From: Raffaelea ambrosiae
Taxonomy: Eukaryota; Ascomycota; Sordariomycetes; Ophiostomatales; Ophiostomataceae
Length of the DNA: 64,000 bases
Assembly: GCA_002778195.1 (NCBI GenBank)
Contig: PCDI01000003.1
Coordinates: forward strand, 3,307,913-3,371,912
Direction of reading: 5' to 3'
The stretch's first letter is position 1, and each line of letters opens with the position of its first letter. The position numbers were made by a program, and so were the translations under genes. The notes under the pieces were generated by a model, which was not told the origin of the DNA, ran no database searches, and saw only the letters and a program-made list of their open reading frames with translations. Shown in pieces: positions 35,101-46,200 of this stretch.

Positions 35101-35443
35101 GACGGTCGCTTCTCCGCCCAAGGCTGCTCGGCTGATGTCAAAGACGTCCCCGACCGTGCTGCGAGCGCTCTTCCACGTGGTGACGCGGGACCTGGATGCT
35201 GTGCAGCCCGGCCGAGTGACGCGGCTGCAGTGGCTCGTGGACCTGGTGCGGAAAGACTACGGCGATGCGGCGGCGCTGTCGGTTGCGCGGGCGTTGGAGC
35301 GATGGCGGAACGTGGCTGTCAAGATCATGCGGCGCGATGATCACCAGCGGCAGAATCTTCGCTGGGCGAAGACTCTTGCGCGAGACGTGACAGATATGAA
35401 CATGCCGATGCCTCCTATAGACAGGCATCCAAATGAGCAATGA
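32168..35443 (+). CDS. Predicted mitochondrial helical-repeat (PPR-like) protein, unidentified
   Basis: Single uninterrupted frame of 1091 residues. I do not recognise a named gene. The N-terminus is rich in Arg, Ser and Ala with almost no acidic residues, and holds R-R-F-A-S at 75-79, matching the R-x-F/A-S type of mitochondrial processing site, followed by NVPGPLENRRRLGKRQMTEQ, a block that I associate with hypothetical mitochondrial proteins of filamentous fungi. The body (about 260-660) is Leu/Ala-rich and predicted helical, as in PPR-like RNA-binding proteins. Two Ala/Thr/Glu-rich low-complexity insertions (about 580-640 and 690-770) interrupt it. The C-terminal third (WSVNSWNRFSDRLRLRLDRG, then a terminal helical block) looks conserved. 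A role in mitochondrial RNA metabolism or translation is inference. Confidence 0.7.
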   Translation: MASRQTPIYCRVVRSGLGSSSGTVRPQPGAAAGDGVWITDALLASAFERFCRHSQAALSPYSSSHLTRNNNRHSRRFASNVPGPLENRRRLGKRQMTEQLSMQMSNHPLALPAWALPNAPDLRQWQWTAPRDLPSSLSFRQTEQDEGRNDGGLRNAAQEEGTTTSWNATLPLLEVPKWLTNFGKPTTKQEGADDTAEPTIDESILVTSDNSENSSAATAKRRSATSEAFFASLQAWEEAVPQNPNQSENQNQNHHPGAIDDKDFGVQVRKICDEFQIQLRLAALTADEAREAFDTLWTGLQTRFVQHKPSEVVARDTQNAPNTPTARDTEPRDDDCERYRRHRQYAETLYAATLQGIAECRLLHAQDFGESFWRRLLLCATEPPSYQALPATKTLMATLMATPPQFVAQMADLLPAVLRTIFVSSADAYTDVYADVYADDVCGDNQSGDHSPSLATQVAEALKIVDLQLPQNQGLVQATTSQLLGGGQNAACALWMATLARMPQVRQEVLFGALLQVHQHQKNVLQSHTGGQTQTITQTQREAGRWHLSSMDLCSLLLTQWKSRGYATQEVLDSFRAAGYGRTGGTAHADAADTAVAAEAAEAANHMAVTKTRAGVATETAEERATEACDSNAEASALGAAVLAVYYSRFGHQSSIGIYASLWSCLKMLGREAELVDSVEALVAKQVRQTRLASEAREAREAEDAENTKGSTHATSTRTTATVSASTPATADDADADVRAGDVGADATAGASTDAVSEAAAIPAATATAMSTTAMTKRLPKRTAAWLKKALTTQLPPSTFFENLAYGTNDLDAALQLHAIYMQNVRPKYLPTDSGKGGDPNLWSVNSWNRFSDRLRLRLDRGLMTPGQISYVLDMDAHTSIQKKRTRRSRQAAPRAVLREKAGARTVALVNDLAVHFALQPNIGQRQALRGVERCRAYLKAFAAPPISKPRGLKADGHGGEGSGGTQGTGNNHAGSSRTVASPPKAARLMSKTSPTVLRALFHVVTRDLDAVQPGRVTRLQWLVDLVRKDYGDAAALSVARALERWRNVAVKIMRRDDHQRQNLRWAKTLARDVTDMNMPMPPIDRHPNEQ

Positions 35444-35705
35444 ATGTACATTATGTCCACACAGAATGGGCACCAATATACAAAAAAAGAATAAAATACA
35501 AACAAGATAAATATTGAAGAAGCGCCAAGAATGACCCAAAACACACAAAAGAAAAAGGCACAGCATGCAGAGTAAATGTGAAACAGCAATACGCAGTATA
35601 ATTTTGCTATTATAAAGAAAGAACAACGCCCTCCCGAAAAAGGACAGAGGCAGTCAGAACGCGTCATAACATCGTCGCTGATTCTACTTTTGGCAGGGGA
35701 GCTTC

Positions 35706-35752
35706 TTTTCTCGAGCATCTTTTCTCGAGCATCTTCTCTCGAGCATCTTTTC
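35706..35752 (+). repeat. 16-17-bp tandem repeat
   Basis: Three copies of TTTTCTCGAGCATC(T)T lie just downstream of the 1091-residue gene, in the probable 3' flanking region. Confidence 0.75.
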
Positions 35753-37944
35753 TCTTTGGGCGCCTTCTTTCTTGGTCGTGTTTCTTTTCCAGTGCTTCCT
35801 TCTGTTGTCTTGCCTCTTTGTCTTTGTCTCTGTTTTATTTTGTCTTGTATAACTTTGTAATGTTTCTCTGCCTGCGCTTGCTTCTGCCGTGGTTCTTTCC
35901 CTCTATTTTCCTTCGTCCCTTCTTTCTCATGAAGCACAACAGCCAAGGCAAGACAAAAGAAGCAGACACAAGATAGACAGCGGAACAGAAGCTTGGTGTT
36001 TCCATTGCGAAAGCAAGGCCGTCGCCTTCTTTGGGGGCCTCCTTCCTACGCTCCAATGGTTCCCACTGTGTCTTCAACTCTGTGACCGTTTTCCTGCCGT
36101 TTTAATCCGTTCATAGACACCCTGTAAAGTTACCCTTTATGTCCAGCGCGGCTTCCAACCGTAGTGATTATCAGACTTCTCGCCACCGCACCTTCTGCCG
36201 TCTTTGCATTCCTCCTGCACTTGCGTTGATTGTCGACAAGCGCTCCTTTCCAGCCTGCTTCCCCCTTTTTCCGCCTTAGTGTCACGGCAGGCTCAAGTCA
36301 ACAAGCACAGTACCACTTGTACAGTCTTGGTTCTATGCCGTGTATTTTGTAATTTCTCCTTCCCTCTTGTTTGGGCTTATATTTTTCTTTTCAACTTGTC
36401 TGTTTTCCTTTGTGCTCTCCTGTCTTCTTGTGCTCTTCGTGTTCTGTCTGTGCTCTGTGGATCTCGATCGGTACCCTCTCCCTTGCTCTTCGCCATGAAA
36501 GCTGTACTTTTTCTAAAGGGTGTCGTTGTATCTCCAACCTACCTTTGGGCTACGGCCCGTTCAATATTTCGGGGATTCTTGATCCCCTTTGCTTAAGGGT
36601 GCTCATCACCCAAATACGCGGACCCAATTTCGTTAATAATCCCTATTCAAGACTTGTGAAACTCTTCACATTCTTGTTTCATCTTATTCTTTTAAAACCA
36701 CAACACCTATATTGCAACATTTGATAAATGTAATAAAAATCACTGAATCCAGAATCCCCGACACGTAAACCGGGGCCCTGGAGCTGGTAACTCGGTTCGC
36801 CGTTTGCTCTGTACGTGTTCTATATTTCTTATGGTTGTATTGCAGCAGAGCTATCAAACAGCTTCCCTGGCGGTTTTGGGCTGAGTGAGCTACCATAACG
36901 GGACAGGAAGAGATTACAAAGATAGAATTTATACCGCAAAGTTTCGAGCACTCTGCATCGAGACGGGTGAATACACAAGACCTGGGCCCTGAAAGACCAA
37001 GACAGAAGAGCAAAAAAAAAAAAAAAGACTGACAGCAACAATGGGCCATCTTCGGAGCGTACAGGTCAATGTCCACCCGAACGGGTACGTGCTTTTAGTG
37101 GGCAACTCGGGCAGGCGGGCAGTTGAGCTCAGGAGGCGGGATGGGCGGACAGGGAGGAGCCACCAAAAGAGGGAAAAGCCATGGTGGAGAATGCAGGGAG
37201 AAGACAGATCTGTATCCCGGCAGTCGGGCAAGAGGGGTGCGAGATGCAGGGGTAGAGGAGCACGGCTCGCATCCTAGTCTGTGCCTGCCGCCTGCTTTTC
37301 TGCCTTGGCCTGACCAACACAAGACGCTCTTTCTCTCTAAACGATGTATGCTCCTGATTTCTCTAGCTAGTAATTCGGGGTTGGAAGTCACAGTCATTTT
37401 AGCTTCTGATAGGACGTGACCGGACAGCGTGCTTTTCTTCTTTTTTTTTTTCCCACCACATTTTTCTTCTTTTTGCAGCAAAAAAAAGAAAAACCCCCAA
37501 AACAACACAAAAAAAAGGGTATGGTTAGCTTTGAAAATTCTTCTTGAACTCGAACTTTGGGACGACTCTTCCAGTCAGAGAGTCAGGCGTGTTCTTAACA
37601 GTGACGACATCTCATCTAGGTGAACTTAAATCAAGGCCATGGTCAAATGAGAAGACAGCGATCTTGGGGCAATCTCATGGCTTAGGTTTTGGGTTGCCGA
37701 TGCAAAGCGGCTGGCTATTAGCCTTGCCTCCTCCAACATGTCGTTGCAGTGCACTTTGGTCATGATGTGGTGAACCTAATTTACGGGGTCACATTGGGTA
37801 TAGTTTCCCATACGATACCTCTACGATACCTGGGCCTGTGCCATGCGTCAGTTGCTCTTTCCCTTTGCGACTCTGCGTGCCTTCCGAGAAAGAGAGAACA
37901 GAATAAAACACCGCGTGCCTGCCGAGTGGAAAATTTTTTTTTTT

Positions 37945-37980
37945 TAATAATAATAATAATTATAATAATAATAATAAAAT
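37945..37980 (+). repeat. (TAA)n microsatellite
   Basis: Nearly perfect TAA/ATA run following a T-run, in an AT-rich intergenic region. Confidence 0.85.
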
Positions 37981-38253
37981 AAAGCGGCATTTATAATAAA
38001 GCGGCATTCATACACTAACTACATAAGAGCAACAGTGTTCGCACAACAAAATAGACGTTGCGCCCCATACAATAAAGTTCACCAGGATCGCCGGACCCAC
38101 TCCCACAAAGTGCACCTTCCCCGGACCGTTCAACTTGACGTACCCCTCTGAACCTTAATTTGTGACTTGAACGTCAGAGTCTTGTCAATGATGCCAGCCA
38201 CCACGGACACCCACACGCACGATGCAGACCACACCAGGAAGGCCCACCGCCAG

Positions 38254-38261
38254 TATATTTA
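38254..38261 (+). promoter_or_regulatory. Possible TATA box of the zinc-cluster gene
   Basis: TATATTTA lies about 175 bp upstream of the ATG at 38432. It is a plausible core promoter element by sequence and position only. Confidence 0.3.
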
Positions 38262-38431
38262 GGAAAAGAAAAAAAAATTGCCGTCACACATCGCTCGCGT
38301 CTTGCATACGCACAATATTTCTTGTAGATCGACCTCAACTGATATTGGAAACTCTTGTTTTTCAACCTTAATTCTCTCCCAATATTTTCGTTTGTTATAT
38401 TTTTTTCCCCGCCTCCGCGGTCCTCTTCACA

Positions 38432-39796
38432 ATGAACACAATGAACATTAGCACTGGCGAGCGCTGCCGGACAATTGCATCCTGTTTGAGGTGCCGCAAA
38501 CTCAAAATCAAATGCAACAGAAACAAGCCAGTATGCGATAAGTGCGATTCGAAGGGGCATACATGCACCTATCTGGAGAGGCCAGACGGCCCAGAGTCCA
38601 TTGCCAGACTGAAGGAGTTTAAGTATCAGCAAAAGCGTAAGGAGCTGAGGCGCCTCGCAGATCGATACACGAAACAGATCCGCAATGGCCAGCTTCGGTC
38701 TGAGCACATGGACCCTCGTGATTTCATGGTCTGGTCCAGCATCGCCCACCTCGAGAATACAACGCCCTCTCAGGGCGAATCTGCTGGCATCGATTCCCTG
38801 CAGAAAGACAACAGGGCTTTAATGGCCTATATACTGGTCAACACAGCTGATCTTAGCACCGACAAGGTGTATGCCGACTTCATATGGGCATGTCTGGACT
38901 CTTCTTTCTCCCTGAGCCCAGACACTCCGCGTGCAGAAAAGAGAATGCACATCATTCGCGCTGTGGAACCAAACCTGGCTACGGTCCTTAATGACCGCTA
39001 TGACCAGATTGACGCGTTTGCAGAGCTTGTTGGTAGAATTAGTGGTATCCAGCCGTCTTCAGAGGCTGAAGAGTCTCTTCAAGAGCCCCAGGCCAATCAG
39101 ACCAAGCAGACCGAGAACCAGCAGCAGGACCAGCAGCAGGATCAGCAGCAGGATCAGCAGCAGGATCAGCAGCAGGATCAGCAGCAGGACCAGAAGCAGG
39201 ACCAGAAGCAGAACCAGCAGCAGAACCAGCACCAGCACCAGCAGCAGCACCAGCAGCAGTACCAGCACCAGTACCAGCACCAGCAGCACCAGCAGCATCA
39301 AGCATTTCAGAATTCGTCTGCCTTTCAGATACCACTGCCCCATATTCCTCACCAGCAAGTTTTGTCTTACAACACAGACTGCGATTTCATGGCTGGCGGG
39401 TTTAACACCATGCCCGCCACTGCCGATGCCGTCATGACCAACGCTATGTACGACTATGCCAATGCCGACATGTTCAATAACATGGACAACAATGTCGGTG
39501 TCGGCGTGGCAGCTCCACATATTGGCCTGACTGATCCGCAATATGAGGTCCCAATAGATCCGAGGCTCCTGGCGCTTAACAACGCAGGTATCGGCTATGA
39601 ACAATATCACACGACCAGTCAGCCACTGTCAACGGGACTTCAGGAGCAATATGTCAACGCAACCAGCCAGCCAGTGCCAACGGCACCCCTGTATATTGCT
39701 TCCCAAGCACCGGTAGCAACGGAACAAGGCGACGATCCAATGGTATGGATTCCTGAACCAGCTTTTTACCACTTACGATCAGAGAACAATCTCTAA
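38432..39796 (+). CDS. Zn(II)2Cys6 transcription factor
   Basis: Single frame of 454 residues. A canonical binuclear zinc cluster lies at the N-terminus, C18-x2-C21-x6-C28-x6-C35-x2-C38-x6-C45, with the basic stretch RKLKIK between Cys2 and Cys3 and a Pro in loop 2, followed by a basic linker. These proteins bind CGG-type half-sites in DNA. I see no typical fungal-specific transcription factor middle domain; instead there is a helical region (about 110-215), a Gln/Asp/His-rich tract (about 229-290) encoded by a minisatellite, and a C-terminal Asn/Met/Pro/Gln-rich region that may activate transcription. Codons here use A and T at third positions far more than the neighbouring GC-rich genes. 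The gene is alone in an 8-kb AT-richer block, which could mean a different isochore, relaxed selection or transfer. Its targets are unknown. A second ATG at codon 4 is an alternative start. Confidence 0.88.
   Translation: MNTMNISTGERCRTIASCLRCRKLKIKCNRNKPVCDKCDSKGHTCTYLERPDGPESIARLKEFKYQQKRKELRRLADRYTKQIRNGQLRSEHMDPRDFMVWSSIAHLENTTPSQGESAGIDSLQKDNRALMAYILVNTADLSTDKVYADFIWACLDSSFSLSPDTPRAEKRMHIIRAVEPNLATVLNDRYDQIDAFAELVGRISGIQPSSEAEESLQEPQANQTKQTENQQQDQQQDQQQDQQQDQQQDQQQDQKQDQKQNQQQNQHQHQQQHQQQYQHQYQHQQHQQHQAFQNSSAFQIPLPHIPHQQVLSYNTDCDFMAGGFNTMPATADAVMTNAMYDYANADMFNNMDNNVGVGVAAPHIGLTDPQYEVPIDPRLLALNNAGIGYEQYHTTSQPLSTGLQEQYVNATSQPVPTAPLYIASQAPVATEQGDDPMVWIPEPAFYHLRSENNL
39118..39303 (+). repeat. 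CAG-rich 12-bp minisatellite (Q-Q-Q-D units)
   Basis: The unit CAGCAGCAGGAY repeats about six or seven times, then degenerates into CAG/CAC/TAC codons. It codes for QQQD and Q/H/Y-rich sequence within the zinc-cluster factor, in frame. Confidence 0.85.
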
Positions 39797-42700
39797 CTGC
39801 GTACTGCTTTAGTCAATCGACAACTTTAGTACGGGTGAATTTTCGGCTTCCGTTTATTTCCCAAGACTATGGTGAGGCGCATTGGCGTACAATGTTGGAC
39901 AGCGCATGGAAAAGGAGTACACTTTAATAAATACAACACCTGTATTTTATAATTTTAATGCTGCCCGCAGCCTACTTTTAATAATAATAGTATAATAGTA
40001 ATATTCAAAGTCTTCGATGAAAGTGACTTCCTATCTTTCTACAGCCATGACAGAAATTCCATGTCAGCGTATTAGTTAAACCAAGAATAAAAATTTCTTC
40101 TTGACGCAGAGGAACTACCATTATCATAAAACAACCCACCCTCACTTAGACTTTTTTTTAAAAAAAGAAAAAAAAAACGTCAAAACAAAATACAAGGGGC
40201 GTAAAGACCCTGTTATGAAAACAAAAACGTCAAGGAATCAACCAAGGAGACAACAGAAACAACTTATGCACAGTAAGTTCCATTCATCTTCAGATACCAG
40301 GACGGGCCAACATATAGGTCCGAACCCATACGGATTAATGTGTCGGTCGCGGGGATGAAGACGAAGGTGCATCTTCGCAATGTGTTGGGCGTGCGTTTGT
40401 GAAAAAGCGTTTTTTTCTGGGCACTACGCCCGCGTCATTGTGATAGGAGGCATCAGTCTGATGAGAGGAGAAGAGAGGTAGACAGTTGAGTTAATAGTTG
40501 ACTCATATCGTTTTGACATTGCCTGGATGTGCGTGCAGAAAAAGAAAACGAAAAAGAAACAAAAACCCAGCCTTAAATCCCTGTCTCGCCAGCCTCCCAG
40601 CTTCGTATTTTTATCTGATTTTATCTGATTCAGCCTCCGTCTCTTCTGGTTTTCATCTTTCCGATAAGCCGCCTTGGGTGGCCTCTCCCTGTCTCCTTGC
40701 TCGTGACGGGGTGGCAATAGCGAATCCTCCACGAGCTCCTCTGGTAGCCTCCACTCTGTGCCCACGCCCCATCATACATAGTCATGTGTAACTGGACTGG
40801 AAGAGAATCAGATCAGTGTATCACTTAGTCTACTCCGACCGGTATGGGGACCATCTTCTGGATCGCTATAGCAAAAGGCACGGCAACCACGTTGCCCACG
40901 ATGCCGTTCAACCAATTTCTTTTTTTTGTTTAAAAAAAATCCCCTAAGTAAGGGGCGCGTCCTGCGCCAGAATGGTTTGCGGCCAGGACTCTCACCAAAC
41001 AGAAAGAGGAGTAACTGTATGACTGGAATCAGCAGTACATGCATGGGCGCCAGAATTGGTTGCCAATGCAGGCTGCGTTCTCTGCACGAAGCCGGGACGT
41101 GGTCTTCTATCTCTGCCTGCAGAAATTCCGTCTCCCTCTCCTCCTTGATCACCAGCTCCTTATTCAGTGGAATTCAACAATGTGTTGGGGAGTGACCGTG
41201 TCTTCGTCGGGCAAAGGGTCGACCCTGGGTAGCAACAAGAAAAGACGGATCGTCACTGACTACGGCAGCAGCAGAGGGCCGGCAAGCTGTGGCTATATGA
41301 GAACTGTTGGGGGACGCTGTTGTTGTTGTTGTTGTTGTCGCAGTAAATACTGCGAGTTTGCTCAGGGGCGGGCAAGATGGGCTTACCAGAACCCTGTAAA
41401 CAAAAGAATAGGGGACTGTTGTTAGTTTCTTTGTTCCCATGTAATGGACGACCCCCTCTTTCAGGAGGATCCAAACAACTCCTACCAGTACTGAGACCAG
41501 AAAATACTCCCCCTCGTGCGTGTGAGTGTCGTCCAATTTCCGAGGAGCAGTGGTTGATCTTACAGACACATGCTTCGTCTACACCGTGGCGCTTGACGGA
41601 TCCGACCGTTTGGTTCGACCGTTTAACCGCAGAGCAACAGCAGAACCAGGCGCTTGTTGCCAGTTGGTTAGGTCAAGCGTCGCAGAGCCGTCCGACAGTT
41701 GGTACCCTGTAGCAGCTTACACGCAAAACTTAGTGTCACAGTATGAGCATTAGGTCTCCTATATGGGCTGAGAAAACACGTGCCACTTTGCCAGTCATCA
41801 CGGAGTGGTTGCCCACACATATGTGTTTGTTTCCTGTACTTTTTTTGGATCTAAGGGGTGTCTGTACCAACAATTTTTCTGCAACAGTTTCACAATATTT
41901 ATTTACAGCAATCCCCCGAGATTGTTCTGTCTGTGGATGAAAGGGCTGGTAGGCGAGGAAGCAAATGTATTCCCTACACGAGCAGTATTCATGCTGAAAT
42001 GTGCTATGACACGTAAGAGTTCCAATGTTTAATGTTCGTCCCTTCTTGAAACACACGAAAAGCAGTCAGAGTCTCGGTCTCGAGTTGCTTTAGCCTATGC
42101 CAGTCCCTGAGGTATCATAGAATTCCACTGATCTAGAATATGAAAAACTTCAAAGAAGCCGGGCCTGTAGGTATTCTTCTCTCGCCAGTATCTCAGCGAA
42201 CAATAGATGGCACAAGCACTCTATCATGAAACAAAACATTATATCAACAAAGTTCGAAGACGTTTGAGAGGTTGGCGCGTGCACGTGACGGGCGGAGCCA
42301 TTTTTGAGGTGCATTAACGAAAGATAGCCTTGTCTAAGAAACTGGAGTTGCTTTGAAGTTGAAAGACTCATTCATTCATAAACGCTTATACTAAGAACTA
42401 GCTAATGTCCAAAAAAAGATTTACAGAGAGAAGAGCTCGTCATATTTTTATTCTCTTTTTGTGTGTGTGTGTTCATGTTCTTCATTTTTCCTGTGGTGGA
42501 TCAGATATGTCTTTGTGCTCATAAAAGTCGTTAAGAGACGTCGTCTTTTTCTTTTCGATGTTCCTGCCCGCATCTGTGTACTGGGCGTTCCATTGGCATA
42601 TCTCCGGGTGTGCCCATTGTTCATTTGGTCCATTTTCTTTACGGCACGGTTGTCTCCCGACCATTCAAAAAGGGCAAAGAAAGATCAAAACACGTATAAA

Positions 42701-43238
42701 TTTGCAGACGAAAAGCCAGAAAAGCAACAAAAACTCACGCAGCAAAGACGCACAAAGGAGATTGTTGAGAGTTGAGATAAATAAAAGAAAAAAAAAGAGT
42801 AGTAACAATAACAACAGTAAAACAAAGGTATAGAAGCAAAATTATCAATGTAAAAAAAATAGGCCGTAGATATGCCGTGTATCGTCATCAGGTCGTCAAG
42901 AGACAATAGAAGAAGAGAAAGTAAAAACAAAAAAAAAATACAGAACAAAAGAAACAAAACAAAAGAAAACAAGAAACAGAAAGAAAACACTAAAGAAAAC
43001 TAAAGCAAATTATAACACTAAACAATCCGAAACCAGAACAATGCAGATACAAAAAAGAACCTCGAACAGAATCAAGAAAAAGAAAAACAAGAACAAAAAA
43101 ACGAAACAAAACAAAAAAACAGATAAGTCACACCCGAGTTATGCTTTTTTTTTTCCCTACTCCCATTCCACCATTCCACCATTTCCATGTTGTTCCGTGA
43201 GTGTTTCCTCCCCCCTTCTAAGATTTCCTGTTCGCCCT
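39797..43238. other. AT-richer intergenic block right of the zinc-cluster gene
   Basis: About 3.4 kb with no coding frame I can support on either strand. The right end (42760-43150) is strongly A-rich on the plus strand, the expected 3' flank of the leftward giant gene. It holds a (TTG)n run near 41319-41338 and a CCCCT/AGGGG hairpin at 40941-40955. No transposon ends or transposase remnants were recognised. Confidence 0.55.
41319..41338 (+). repeat. (TGT)n microsatellite
   Basis: Six to seven TGT/TTG units in AT-richer intergenic DNA. Confidence 0.8.
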
Positions 43239-46200
43239 TTAGATGCCACCCTCCAGGTACTGCGCTTCTGGCATCGGTGGCGCATCCACCATGCTAACAT
43301 TGCTCCGCTGGGCCGCCGCCAGGTTGCCGCCCGGAGCGGTCGGCGCCAGCGAGTCGGAGGTGGGCGTCACCTTGCGCGTACTACTGCTGCCGTGGTACTG
43401 GTGCTTGCTCAGAATCGACCCTTCCGCCCGCGAGGTCGCCCGCGACACAGACCGCCGCACCAACGGCTGCGCCACAAGCACCTGCGCGGGACACACGACG
43501 ATCTCGTCGTCGCCGCGGCCGTCGTCGTCGCCCTTTTTGACGACCAGCGGGAACAAGACGATCCGGACGGGGGATCCGCTCCAGTCCTTGGTCTCGGCGG
43601 CGCCGTCTTTTGGATTCGACGACGACGACCTCTCGCTCATGAGCTCTGGGTTGAACGCCACCGTCTCGACCAGCTCGCCGTTCGCGTCGTACTCGGGCTG
43701 CAGAGGCGGCAGCATCATGTACTCGGCGCGCTGGCAGCGCATCTCGATGGACAGCTCGACGGCCTCGCGCACGACGCGGCGCAGCTGGGTCTCGATCTGG
43801 GCCTCGAGGTGGGTGGGCGGCGGCAGGATGGTGCTGAGCGTCTGCAGGATGGCCTGCACGACGGCCTCGGTGTCCTGCTCGCACTGCTTCTGGAAGCTGG
43901 CCTGGCGCCGCAGCAGCGTCAGCGTGACGGCGCGCCACTGGCGGACGGCGGGCACGGGTCCGACGTCGAGCAGCGTCTTCTCGAGTGACTTGATCTTCTG
44001 GCGCTGCTCGCGGTCCATGCCAAAGAGGTAGCGCGTAAACACAAACTCCCACACCATGTACATGGTCATGGCCATGAAGATGTCGCGCCGGTACACGCGG
44101 TCGCGCAGGTACGCGTCGACGTCGGAGCCGTCGAGCACGGCGTTGTCCAGCCGGTCGACAATCTTCTCGTCGCTGATCTCCGACGTCAGCCGGCACGCGC
44201 GCAGGTCCGAGAACTTGCTGAACCGCAGCACCCACTGCTGCACGTGCGCGCACAGCTGCTGGCACCGCTGGTCAAAGTAGTCGACGTCCTGGATCTGCAG
44301 CAGGTCCGCGTCCACCGGGTTCATCTCCAGGATCTTGGCCTGCATCGCCCGGATCTCGTCTTGTGCCTGCGCCAGCTGCGCCTTGAGCTGCGCAATCTCC
44401 GCATCCTTCGCGTCCAGCGCCTGCTGCGTCGTCGCCCGGTGCCGCGCGTGGGTCTCTGTCAGCGCGGCAAAGTCCCGCGTCGTCGCCGCGTGGTCCGTCT
44501 CGAGTTGTCGGAACCGCTCGCTGTGTTGCATGGCCGACGACCCGATCGCCGAGTTGAGCCCCTCGTTGACTTCGGTCAGCCGCTTGACCTCCTTCTGCAG
44601 AAAGTCGAGCGACCGCTTCAGGGCGTCGATCTCGCTGTCGCGATCCGCCAGCTTGCTCGCGGCGCGCTGTGACAGGCTCTCTTCGGCTTGTGAGCGAGCC
44701 TCCGCCAGCATGCGGTTCTCGGCCAGCAGCTGCTCGACGCGGTTTTCGAGGTCGAGCACCTGCATGCTCTGTCGGCGCCGCATGCTGTGCGGACGCGTCG
44801 GCGACCGCGGCGAGCCGATCCGGCCCTCGCCATAGCCATCCTGGAAAGTGTTAGTCTTGTGTGTTGTTCGAACTGTCGTCGATCTGTTGACTTTGTTTCC
44901 TACCCCCCCTCCCCCCCAGTGAGGTATTTTCAGCGCGTCACGCCACTTGTACACAATCATTCGATGCACTTACATATACGTCGGTCATACCGCCCTTGTC
45001 TCGCACGCGACCTTCATTGGCGATGGGCGTGCTGGTGGTCTCGTGGCTGGTGCTGCGTTGGAGTTCTTTGCTTTCGGAGCGTCCTTCCCGGGTGGAGGCC
45101 GCGGAAACACCAGACACAACCGAAGCGGTGAGAGGTGGCTGGGATACCGCCCCACTTCTGCTGCCCAATCCGGAAAGGTCGCTCTCGCTCCGCTGGCTGA
45201 GTTGGCTCAGCGACCTGAGGTCGCCGCTCATTCGCTTGTCCACCCGGCGGAGCGGGGGCGTTGCTGAGTAAGCAAGACGGTTGATGCCTGGGCTGTCAGG
45301 CCGCCCTCTTTCCAGGTTCAGCGGCTCGGGTGTGCGCAGCCGCGCCAGACTCGTATTGGACATCGACCGCCGCGGCTGCTGCTGCATGGGGAAGTCAGAC
45401 AGCGGCGACGAGCGTCGATCACGCAGATACGCGGCTGCGTTGTCGGACACGCTGCGCAGGTTGGTCGCTGTCGTGTCTGTTGCCTCCGTTTTTGGTTTCG
45501 CCAGAGACGACGTCGACGACGACGGGCCCAGAGCCGGAGCCAAGCCGGCGCCCAAACCGGCTTCCCGGTAGCTTCTGGTCTTCTTGCTTGTCGTCGTCGT
45601 CGTTGTCGCCATCGTCGTCGACTCTTCTCCTGCTGTTGGCATGTGCACGCCGCTGTCGCGCTGCGGCTCGCCTGCCGTCGTAGTCAGGGTCGCGATCGGC
45701 GAATCTTCAGCAAAGCCGCTGTCCCGGTTGGCCACTGGCGTCGACGGCCGGTTCCGCTCGGCCGACGATCTCTTGCTCTTTCCCTTGGGCTCGCGGGACG
45801 GCGTCAGCTTGCTGTAGTTGATGCTGTTGTCGTCCTCATCTTCTTCGTAGGCCTCTTCCAGCACCGGCGGCAGGAGGGTTGTCGATGGCGACCGCCGTAG
45901 TTCGGGGCTGGGCGTGCTGATCCGCGGTGAGAGGGCCGAGGACGTGATCTTGCTGGCTGCCAGAGCCGAAGCGGCCGTGATGGCCATCTCGACCCGGTGG
46001 TCGCGCTCTTTGTTGCTGGATCTCTTCTCCGGCTCGGGTGTCCGCTCCGGCGACGTCCGTGGCGAGGGCAAGAATGGCTGCTTGAGCTTTATTTTGCTAG
46101 GAGTTGACAGGCTTGTCTCCTCTGCCACCGTCTCGCTTGTTGTCGTAGTCACCGCCGTCGTTGATTTCTTGGAGAGCGGGTGCACGCGCAGCTTGTCCGA

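Larger units (their letters stand above)
35444..38431. other. AT-richer intergenic block left of the zinc-cluster gene
   Basis: About 3 kb with no supportable gene. Contents: a 16-17-bp tandem repeat at 35706-35752; a short imperfect inverted repeat with arms near 36571-36585 and 36749-36763; A- and T-runs at 37012-37026 and 37440-37452; a (TAA)n tract at 37945-37980 followed by a direct repeat of TAATAAAGCGGCATT; and a possible TATA box at 38254. Base composition is clearly lower in GC than left of 35.4 kb. Confidence 0.55.

Noticed and set aside
40941..40955. CCCCT/AGGGG hairpin next to an A-run, resembling a terminator
   Set aside because: Intrinsic terminators are not a feature of nuclear RNA polymerase II genes, and no gene ends here.
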